From: JAVVFH01 sp032250585
Lineage (GTDB): Bacteria > Pseudomonadota > Gammaproteobacteria > Xanthomonadales > SZUA-36
Assembly: GCA_032250585.1 (NCBI GenBank)
Contig: JAVVFH010000077.1
Span: 1 to 13,250 of the forward strand
Reading direction: 5' to 3'
Length of the DNA: 13,250 bases
The notes beneath the pieces were generated by a model. The model ran no database searches, was not told where the DNA came from, and worked only from the letters and a program-made list of their open reading frames with translations. Both the position numbers and the translations under genes were made by a program. This document shows, piece by piece, positions 1-5,820 of the stretch; the stretch's first letter is position 1, and every line of letters begins with the position of its first letter.

Positions 1-38
1 AGTGAACCGACAAGGATGATCCATAATGTGCGTTTCAT
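1..38 (-). CDS. Start of an unidentified gene, cut by the left edge of the window
   Basis: Twelve codons are visible, reading MKRTLWIILVGS, after which the window ends. A near-perfect Shine-Dalgarno, GGAGGT at 49-44, sits five bases upstream of the ATG at 38-36, which makes this a credible start. The lysine/arginine pair followed by a run of hydrophobic residues is what the beginning of a signal peptide or lipoprotein leader, or a first membrane segment, looks like. The function cannot be told from so little. It lies downstream of the GH65 gene on the same strand, but the roughly 255 bp between them contain promoter-like elements, so it is probably transcribed on its own. Confidence 0.6.
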   Translation of the reverse strand, partial: MKRTLWIILVGS

Positions 39-43
39 TTTTG

Positions 44-49
44 ACCTCC
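44..49 (-). promoter_or_regulatory. Strong Shine-Dalgarno for the left-edge gene
   Basis: The minus strand reads GGAGGT, five bases before an ATG at 38-36. This is what identifies the left-edge start codon, since only 12 codons of the gene are inside the window. Confidence 0.65.
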
Positions 50-61
50 GATCTGGTTATG

Positions 62-76
62 TGAGAGCTGCTCTCA
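62..76 (-). repeat. Small perfect palindrome in the leader of the left-edge gene
   Basis: The minus strand reads TGAGAGCAGCTCTCA: two perfect 6-base arms around CAG. It lies 24 bases upstream of the left-edge ATG. It could be an operator half-site pair or a small RNA hairpin close to the ribosome binding site. There is no U-tract after it, so it is not an obvious terminator. Confidence 0.4.
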
Positions 77-104
77 TCTTTAAATATCTCAAACATCTTT
101 AAAT
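75..104 (-). repeat. Tandem 11-bp direct repeat, 19-bp period
   Basis: The element ATTTAAAGATG (minus strand) occurs exactly at 104-94 and again at 85-75. The 19-bp spacing is close to two helical turns. Paired direct repeats like this upstream of a start codon commonly serve as binding sites for a regulator, but nothing here identifies which one. Confidence 0.45.
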
Positions 105-119
105 GCACATCGCATGCCA
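104..119 (-). promoter_or_regulatory. Sigma-54-like -24/-12 element
   Basis: The minus strand reads TGGCATGCGATGTGCA. Compared with the sigma-54 consensus TGGCACG-N4-TTGCW it has the GG and GC dinucleotides at the required spacing, with one mismatch in each half. It would start transcription near position 93, leaving a leader of about 55 bases. A competing sigma-70 reading upstream is TACAAT at 134-129 with TTGCTC at 155-150, but its 15-base spacer is short. The match could be chance. Confidence 0.3.
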
Positions 120-292
120 TTTTTTTACATTGTATTTCTAGCTACTTGTGAGCAATGAACATATCGCGGCAGGTGAGACGAGGAATATTCTACAGGGGAC
201 TGTGCAAATGGCTTCAACCCGTTGCGGTCTCTGACGAACTAGCGTGCCGTGAAGAGCGCGTCTTAGAGAGTTTTGTGACGTACTCGCTTCGC
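120..292. other. Intergenic stretch after the GH65 gene
   Basis: I see no supportable gene here. The part up to about 160 is AT-rich and holds the promoter-like elements of the left-edge gene. From about 180 to 292 there is no convincing hairpin followed by a U-tract, so the end of the GH65 transcript is not marked by an obvious intrinsic terminator. Confidence 0.4.
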
Positions 293-2923
293 TTAGTCAT
301 CCGACACAAGGGGCCCGTGATCATGAACACGAACGGTTCCATCTCCGCGCTCGTCGTTCAATCGAAACACACGGGTCGTTCCGCTGACGAATTCGCAGAT
401 CTTACCGTCAACACACAAGGAAATTGGCGCCGCCACACCATCACGTCCGCGGACCCTGAGCAAGTCGTGTGTCAATCGCAGATCGAGTGAATGCCCGCGA
501 TAGCGAATGTGCATGTCGAGGCGCTCCATCTCCCTCGGCAATTCCGGATTGAGTCGCAGAACATCCCCTCTTACTTCGATACCTGTCGATACCCGCTGCA
601 CCAGATCGACACTTCCCGCCATGGCGCCGAGATGGACGCCCTCCGCAGTGGTGCCCTGCTGGATATCGCTTACATCGCTTTGCAGCGCCTGCGCAAAGAA
701 GTCCATCGCGCGCGGACGGTCGGAACGCGCCATGACCCAGGCGCAGACCACGCGACACAGGGTCGAGCCCCGAGATAAGCGAACAGCGTAGTATTTTACA
801 TTTCTGGGTATGGTCTCGTATTCGAACGGATAGCCCAGACGTTCGAACAATTCGCCGAGTTCCTCATCGGAAAACAGGTAGAACAACATCGCCACATCCA
901 CCTGTTTCGCGAGCTTGTAGTAGTTGGCGCTGTCGTCCTCTGCCTCGAGGATGAGATCGAGGCGCTGGATATTGCCGTACCGGGTCCGGTAGTCCTCCCA
1001 ATCGAGTTCACGCAACTTTTCGTAGCCCTCGAACTGGCTGATGATCCCGTCGCCATGGAATGGGACAACCATCCTGCGACTGATATCGTCCCATCGCGCT
1101 ACCTCCTCGGCCGAGATGCCAAGCCGCGTTGTGAGTTCGGCGCGACGCATCTCGGAGAGTAGTTCGAGCACCTCCAGCGCCCGGCACAGCACCCATACGG
1201 CCATGACGTTGGTATAGGCGTTGTTGTTGAGGCCGGGCGTTGCTGAATCCGGATAACCGTCGTGGAACTCGTCGGGGCCCATCACGCCGCGAATCTCGTA
1301 GCGCCCGCGCTCGTCATCGAAACTCGCGATGCTCGACCAGAAGTGGGCGATATCAAGAAGCAGCTCCGCGCCGTAGGAATGCAGAAACTCGAGATCGTGA
1401 GTGACCTGGAAGTACTGCCAGACGTTATAGGCGACGGCGCTGCCGACGTGGCGCTGCAAATAGGAGTTGTCGGGCACCCAGCGCTGCGAGAGCGGATTCA
1501 GGTTGAGCGCCTGGGTCTCCTCCTGACCATCGCTACCGCTCTGCCAAGGGAACATCGCTCCCTTGTACCCGGCCGCCGCGGCGGCTGCGCGCGCCTCGCT
1601 CAGGCGCCGGTAGCGATACATCAGAAGCGACCGGGTTATTTCGGGCATTCGATAATTGAAAAACGGGAAGATGAACAGTTCATCCCAGAAGATGTGTCCC
1701 TGATAAGCTTCCCCGGTCCAACCTCGCGCGGGCACACCTATATCGAGTCCGACGGAGTTGGGCGATACGGCTTGCAGCAGATGAAACATGTTCAACCGAA
1801 GCAGCATCGGAACGTTCATTTTGAACCCCGGATCGGCTGGCTGGATATGCAGATCGAAGCGGCGCCACAGATTCTTCCAGGCGAGCACATGGTCCGCAAT
1901 CACGGCATCGAAGCGACCCGCGCGCGCGATCACCTTGCGCGCCTCCAGCCCGCACTCCGAGATGGCGTGGTCGCGCGAGGTATAAAGAGAGGCCAACTTC
2001 TCCAGCACCAGCGTCTCGCCTTGGTTGATGTCCACCTTGAGTTCCTGCGCTATGTATCCCGGTTCCTCGATGAGCCGGCGCTGGACTTCGAGAAGTTGTC
2101 CGTCGAGGAACGCCCGCGTTCGCGCCGCTTGGGCGACATGAAGATTCGACTGACTAGTGCGCACCAGCAGGCACACGCCGTTCTCCCCAAAGGCCTCGCC
2201 CGCCAGCGGCTCCAGGTGCTTGTTGTTGAACTTGCGGTACAACTTAGCCCCGGCGTTGACGATGCGCCCGTCGATCGCCGAACGCACCGTGACGCTGGCC
2301 GACCAGTTGTCGGCGGTCAGCGCCAGTTCAAGCGCGCCCAGATGCATGCCGTCCATCGAGACCAGGCGTCGCTCTCTAAGTGTGCTTCGCCGCCCTTGGT
2401 CGTCCTCGAAACTGATGCTGCGCAACAGCATGCCGCGCCGCAGATCAAGCTCCTGACGGTATGACAGGAGCTTGACGGTTCGGGCATCGAACCAGCCCTT
2501 ATCGCCGATGCGAAACTCGAGCACGAGCCAGTTGGGGAGATTAACGAGATCCTCGTTCTCAATCACGCGGCCGGCGATGTCGGTGCGCAAGCGGTTGTAG
2601 CCGCCGGCGAGGTAGGTTCCTGGATAGTGAACGTCATCCGCTTGCGCCCCGGCGGCGGCGCCGCGCGTCGCAAAATAGCCATTCCCCAAGGTGCACAAGG
2701 CTTCACGAACACCCTCTTGCGCCGGGTCGAAGCCCTCGAACACCAGAGACCACGCGGCAGAAGGCTCCTCCGCCACCCGGATCTGGCCCATATCGGTCAC
2801 CACGACATCAACGCCGGCATCGCGCATCGCCGGCGCCTGCCCTCTGCGATCGACGCCGATGACGCAGCCGAATCGGCCGCATCCGGACCCCGTTCGGTCT
2901 GGGTGACGACCCGTTTCACGCAA
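293..2923 (-). CDS. GH65 glycoside phosphorylase-like protein with a HAD-domain stub at its N-terminus
   Basis: GH65 enzymes phosphorolyse alpha-glucosides such as maltose, trehalose or kojibiose to beta-glucose 1-phosphate; the exact sugar cannot be told here. The GH65 fold starts near residue 58, with the LGNGYFATRG motif near residues 79-88. The motif RGWTGEAYQGHIFWDE lies around 400-415 and the catalytic acid is Glu552 in GPDEFH. KQVDV, the EGVHLGAMAG block and a C-terminal beta domain follow. Two histidines usual in the phosphate-loop region read Arg718 (SRGST) and Cys727. Residues 15-50 match the end of a HAD/beta-phosphoglucomutase domain (GRFGCVIGVDRRGQ), so the HAD catalytic half is missing. 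The listed start is a TTG, with AAAGG five bases upstream. ATGs at 2827 or further in are alternatives, and an out-of-frame ATG at 2973 has the better ribosome site. GH65 identity is firm; the start and residual activity are uncertain. Confidence 0.9.
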   Translation of the reverse strand: MRETGRHPDRTGSGCGRFGCVIGVDRRGQAPAMRDAGVDVVVTDMGQIRVAEEPSAAWSLVFEGFDPAQEGVREALCTLGNGYFATRGAAAGAQADDVHYPGTYLAGGYNRLRTDIAGRVIENEDLVNLPNWLVLEFRIGDKGWFDARTVKLLSYRQELDLRRGMLLRSISFEDDQGRRSTLRERRLVSMDGMHLGALELALTADNWSASVTVRSAIDGRIVNAGAKLYRKFNNKHLEPLAGEAFGENGVCLLVRTSQSNLHVAQAARTRAFLDGQLLEVQRRLIEEPGYIAQELKVDINQGETLVLEKLASLYTSRDHAISECGLEARKVIARAGRFDAVIADHVLAWKNLWRRFDLHIQPADPGFKMNVPMLLRLNMFHLLQAVSPNSVGLDIGVPARGWTGEAYQGHIFWDELFIFPFFNYRMPEITRSLLMYRYRRLSEARAAAAAAGYKGAMFPWQSGSDGQEETQALNLNPLSQRWVPDNSYLQRHVGSAVAYNVWQYFQVTHDLEFLHSYGAELLLDIAHFWSSIASFDDERGRYEIRGVMGPDEFHDGYPDSATPGLNNNAYTNVMAVWVLCRALEVLELLSEMRRAELTTRLGISAEEVARWDDISRRMVVPFHGDGIISQFEGYEKLRELDWEDYRTRYGNIQRLDLILEAEDDSANYYKLAKQVDVAMLFYLFSDEELGELFERLGYPFEYETIPRNVKYYAVRLSRGSTLCRVVCAWVMARSDRPRAMDFFAQALQSDVSDIQQGTTAEGVHLGAMAGSVDLVQRVSTGIEVRGDVLRLNPELPREMERLDMHIRYRGHSLDLRLTHDLLRVRGRDGVAAPISLCVDGKICEFVSGTTRVFRLNDERGDGTVRVHDHGPLVSDD

Positions 2924-2942
2924 GGAAGCCTTTGGGTTTCAT
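2785..2942 (-). pseudogene. Remnant of a HAD/beta-phosphoglucomutase domain fused to GH65
   Basis: Just upstream of the GH65 fold the frame encodes FGCVIGVDRRGQAPAMRD and then VDVVVTD, which resembles the last strand and helix of beta-phosphoglucomutase-type HAD hydrolases. In HAD-GH65 fusions such a domain is about 220-240 residues long and precedes GH65. Here only about 35 residues remain. A short reading frame at 2942-2916 (MKPKGFLA, then stop) could be the old HAD N-terminus, and another ATG at 2973 with AAGGAA upstream runs out of frame into the stub. The nucleophile motif DxDGV is absent. I infer an internal deletion plus frame change. The GH65 part stays open throughout. Confidence 0.5.
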
Positions 2943-2986
2943 TATTGCGCTGCGACTCATTCTTAACCTTCATAGAAATATTCCTT

Positions 2987-3688
2987 TCAACGTACGGCGA
3001 GAGCGCGCCGCCAGGTGAAGTGTTCATAAATACCGGACCAGTACATCCCGAACCCGGCGGCAAACAGAAGTTCCTCCACCGGCATACCGAAAACCTGGAC
3101 TCCCAGCATTTCTGTGAGATTCCACACGCGCTCGATGTAACCGGGCACCGTAAACCGCAGCCCCTGGAGAAACACGGTATAATACGCCACAAACAACGCA
3201 CCGCCCACCCAGGTCGTCCTCTTCAGGTCCGGACGGCAGACCATCGTGGCCAGAGCCCCCGCGAACATGGCAAAAATACCGGGATAGATGGGATTCCATG
3301 GCAGGAACACCAGAATGGCGAAGACAATGAACGGTACAGTCATCATCATGTAGTGGCTCCGGTGCAGAGGCAGGCGCCTTTCGCGGGTTTCGATCCGTTG
3401 CGGCAGCCGCCTCGCGAGAATGTTGTAGAGCACAGCGGCGACACCGCCGATGGCGAAGCAGAAGATGAAGCTCTCGATATCAAATCCGGTTTTCTGGGCC
3501 AGGTCAAACAGACTGGGGGGATTCCAGTATTCCGGCACGAAAAGCGGCTCTGTAAGGCCGAATGGCGCGGTAAAAACACTCGCCCACCACATGACTCGCC
3601 GCTGAGCTGGAAACGCCGCCCACAGGATGATCCAAGGAACTAGAAACCCGCCCGACCAGATCAACCAGATGTATTGATCCGAACTCAT
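2987..3688 (-). CDS. Lycopene-cyclase-domain-like integral membrane protein
   Basis: This 233-residue protein has about six or seven predicted membrane segments and an internal duplication. The half around residues 67-90 (KTGFDIESFIFCF) mirrors the half around 199-222 (VFGMPVEELLFAAGF). The PxEE-type motif MPVEE at 202-206 and the preceding aromatic-rich stretch PEYWNPPSLF are typical of the CrtYc/CrtYd-like lycopene cyclase domain, whose tandem form is about this length. In the first half the motif is degenerate (DIES). True family members convert lycopene ends to beta-rings, but no other carotenoid gene is in the window, so the substrate is open. GAGGAG lies seven bases before the ATG. The gene begins 49 bp after the permease and its stop touches a ribosome site for the next region, which suggests an operon. 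Confidence 0.65.
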   Translation of the reverse strand: MSSDQYIWLIWSGGFLVPWIILWAAFPAQRRVMWWASVFTAPFGLTEPLFVPEYWNPPSLFDLAQKTGFDIESFIFCFAIGGVAAVLYNILARRLPQRIETRERRLPLHRSHYMMMTVPFIVFAILVFLPWNPIYPGIFAMFAGALATMVCRPDLKRTTWVGGALFVAYYTVFLQGLRFTVPGYIERVWNLTEMLGVQVFGMPVEELLFAAGFGMYWSGIYEHFTWRRALAVR

Positions 3689-3737
3689 GGTGCGACTCCT
3701 CGCGTGATTTGCTTTCGCATCTGTCTGCCGGGAGATA

Positions 3738-5078
3738 TCAGCTGGAATGCTTATGCTCCGGCTGGCCTTCGGGTGGGCGTGTTCTGAGGAAGAAAAACTC
3801 CGTAATCAGGATCGCCGCCATGACGGCGGCTGCCACGATGAGGACCAACGGATCTGAGGTGATTTTTACCCAGAGAAAGCCGCCGAGGACGATTAGATCC
3901 AGAACAATTGCCATGACCGGAATCACAGGGTTGGCATCCACCTCTTTTCTCAGGTGGCGCAGCACCCCCCAGTGAACGGCGGTGTCCATGATCAGATAAA
4001 AGATGATGCCCAGCGCCGCGATACGGGACAGGTCGAAAAACGCCGTCAGCAGTAATCCCAGCACAATCGTATAGACCAGCGTATGCTTCTGGATGCTGCC
4101 TGGCATGTGGAAGTGGCGGTGGGGAACCAGCTTCATCTCGGTCATCATGGCCAGCATGCGTGACACCGCGAAAATGCTGGCAATGATGCCACCCGAGGTG
4201 GCCAACATGGCCAGGATGACTGTAAACCAAACCGCGTATTCTCCCAGTGCCGGCCGGGCCGCGGCGGCCAGCGAGTAGTTGCGCGATTCGATGATCGCCT
4301 CCAGCGACAGGTTGCTGGAGACCGCAAAGCCCACCAGCGCATAAATCACCACACAAAGGGCGATTGAGATCATGATGGCTTTGCCCAGATTTCGGTGCGG
4401 GTCTTGCAATTCCGAACCGCTGTTGGTGATGGTGGTGAACCCTTTGAAGGCCAGAATGCCGAGCGCCGTGGCGCCGAGAAAACCGGTTGGTGAGGCGCCG
4501 GGATCCACCGCGGAGAAATCCACTTTCACCGAGTCCGCCACCACCACCCCGACCACGCCGAACAGAACGATGCCGCCAATCTTGATAAAGCCGAGCACCG
4601 AGGCGACCCCCTGAATCAAACGATTGACGGACAGATTGATCAGGAAGGCCACCAGCAACAGCCCGACCCCCAGCACAGGTACCAGCACGCTGCTGTCGTC
4701 GATGGCAAACAGTTGCAAGGTGTAGGAACCAAATGTCCGCGCCAGAAAACTCTGGGCGATCACCATGGAAAAATACATCAACAGGGCATGGAAGGCGGTG
4801 GTCAGGGTTCCGCCGTACGCTTTTTCAAGATACATGGCGATGCCGCCGGCAGACGGGTAGGCATTGGATAGTTTGACGTAGGAGTAGGCGCTGAAAGAGA
4901 CGATCAGCGCAGCGGAAAGGAACGCCAGGGGAAACAGGCTCCCGGTCATCTCCGCCATCTGGCCGGTCAGTGCGAAGATCCCGGCGCCGATCATCACGCC
5001 GGTCCCCAAGGCAATCGCACCGATAAGCGAGAGGCTGTCCGCCTGATATTTCGTCGTTCTGTCGGGCGTATCTTTCAT
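3738..5078 (-). CDS. APC-family amino-acid permease
   Basis: The 446-residue product is a polytopic inner-membrane transporter with about 12 hydrophobic segments. Near the N-terminus, residues 22-42 (GAIALGTGVMIGAGIFALTGQ) carry the glycine-rich helix 1 motif of the amino acid-polyamine-organocation superfamily, whose unwound backbone binds the substrate amino group. Helix 6 carries LAFKGFTTITNSGSEL, the second substrate-contact region. The length is normal for the family. The start ATG is preceded by GGGAG at a spacing of ten bases. The substrate cannot be assigned. A perfect TATAAT lies 32 bases upstream of the start, next to the IS3 relic, so the gene may head its own transcript with the membrane protein and GH65 genes downstream. 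Confidence 0.88.
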   Translation of the reverse strand: MKDTPDRTTKYQADSLSLIGAIALGTGVMIGAGIFALTGQMAEMTGSLFPLAFLSAALIVSFSAYSYVKLSNAYPSAGGIAMYLEKAYGGTLTTAFHALLMYFSMVIAQSFLARTFGSYTLQLFAIDDSSVLVPVLGVGLLLVAFLINLSVNRLIQGVASVLGFIKIGGIVLFGVVGVVVADSVKVDFSAVDPGASPTGFLGATALGILAFKGFTTITNSGSELQDPHRNLGKAIMISIALCVVIYALVGFAVSSNLSLEAIIESRNYSLAAAARPALGEYAVWFTVILAMLATSGGIIASIFAVSRMLAMMTEMKLVPHRHFHMPGSIQKHTLVYTIVLGLLLTAFFDLSRIAALGIIFYLIMDTAVHWGVLRHLRKEVDANPVIPVMAIVLDLIVLGGFLWVKITSDPLVLIVAAAVMAAILITEFFFLRTRPPEGQPEHKHSS

Positions 5079-5109
5079 GTTATTTGTACTCCCGGGTGTG
5101 AAGACTCAG

Positions 5110-5115
5110 ATTATA
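5110..5115 (-). promoter_or_regulatory. Candidate -10 box for the permease gene
   Basis: The minus strand reads TATAAT exactly, with predicted initiation near 5103 and a leader of about 25 bases. The -35 side is poor: TTGCGG lies only 13 bases upstream and nothing closer to consensus sits at 16-18 bases. It lies beside the decayed transposase, so the promoter may have arisen at that boundary. Confidence 0.35.
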
Positions 5116-5150
5116 AAGCCCGCGATGGCCGCAAGGCGTAAGTACAGGAC

Positions 5151-5418
5151 CGGATTCCGGCGAATCAACTCGCAGAGGAGGAGCGGGACTAGATTCAGGC
5201 CACCGCCAATGCCCTGCAGTTCGCTCACCTGCCCCCCAGGCAGGTCGCGCCGCAACTCATCGATGAAGGGCGATGAATGGCCTCGGAATCGAGCTTTTAC
5301 CGGGTCTTGCGCGAAGCGATACCACTGGCCCGTTGGGGCAAGGCCAAGACGCCGGCCTCGCCCGCCCGGCACTTGTCGCCACCGCGCCCAACCGGTTCTG
5401 GAGGTGGAATATCACCTA
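5151..5418 (+). pseudogene. Decayed fragment of an IS3-family transposase (orfB)
   Basis: This is the only plus-strand protein signal in the window. One frame reads RIPANQLAEEERD, a TAG stop at 5190-5192, then IQATANALQFAHLPP and RQVAPQLIDEGR. A TGA stop at 5274-5276 is followed by MASESSFYRVLREA. Around 5330-5370 the signal moves to another frame, which reads ATAPNRFWRWNITY. This order matches the N-terminal half of IS3-family OrfB: PANxL-EEER, FAHLPPxQ, YxASESSFYRVLRE, then ATxPNQxWxWDITYLP at the start of the DDE domain. The rest of the catalytic domain is missing and I could not find element ends. It is an old, non-functional insertion scar between the 69-residue gene and the permease gene. 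Confidence 0.72.
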
Positions 5419-5472
5419 CCGTGCGCTTCGACTCGGCAAACGGAGGCGATCGAGCGCGGCATCCAATCAACT

Positions 5473-5682
5473 TCAGGCACTGGTTTTATTCGTGCTGTGC
5501 CGATTTAAAAGCTCTTCGATCGTCGACTTGGTATCCTTCGGGGTAATGACCTTAATCTGTAGTTTTTCCTTATCGACGAAAAACTTTTCTTCGGGAATTC
5601 TGGCTGCTACAAGCTCACTCACCGCGTTTTTCATGGCATCTGCTGTGGCATAGGTAACGGTTACGGTTACTGTTTCGCTCAT
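5473..5682 (-). CDS. 69-residue hypothetical protein
   Basis: I do not recognise the family. The protein is hydrophilic, without a signal peptide or membrane segment. It alternates strands and helices: a strand (TVTVTVTYA), a helix (DAMKNAVSELVAARI), two strands around FFVDKEKLQIKVIT, and a helix (DTKSTIEELLNRH). That order suggests a small ferredoxin-like beta-alpha-beta-beta-alpha fold, possibly a partner or regulatory protein rather than an enzyme. AAGGAG lies eight bases before the ATG, which supports genuine translation. It sits downstream of the lemA/M48 pair behind a hairpin with a U-tract, so its expression may depend on read-through or on an internal promoter. Confidence 0.65.
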   Translation of the reverse strand: MSETVTVTVTYATADAMKNAVSELVAARIPEEKFFVDKEKLQIKVITPKDTKSTIEELLNRHSTNKTSA

Positions 5683-5718
5683 GGTGTGGTCTCCTTTTGT
5701 TGGGTTGCAGGGATCGCC

Positions 5719-5756
5719 AAAAACAACTGTAAACCTTCACCATTGCTGAAGTTTAC
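5719..5756 (-). terminator. Rho-independent terminator-like hairpin after the M48 gene
   Basis: On the minus strand the arm GTAAACTTCA pairs with TGAAGGTTTAC: ten pairs with one bulged base and a seven-base loop. AGTTGTTTTTGG follows, including five consecutive T residues. It lies about 65 bases beyond the M48 stop codon and 37 bases before the next start codon, so it is placed either to end the lemA/M48 transcript or to attenuate the 69-residue gene. Confidence 0.6.
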
Positions 5757-5820
5757 TATCGGCGACATTTCTTTTTTCGTGGCTACTGTTTTGATTCTTT
5801 CATGGTCATGTTTCCTTTGT

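Noticed and set aside
155..490. Plus-strand frame of 111 codons at the left side
   Set aside because: More than half of it is antisense to the end of the GH65 gene, there is no ribosome site, and the product has no recognisable feature.
1262..2464. Plus-strand open frame of 400 codons opposite the GH65 gene
   Set aside because: It lies fully antisense to a confidently identified GH65 protein, resembles no family, and is explained by high GC content in the opposite frame.
2627..3643. Plus-strand open frame of 338 codons
   Set aside because: It spans the antisense of the GH65 start and of the lycopene-cyclase-like gene, with no recognisable domain.
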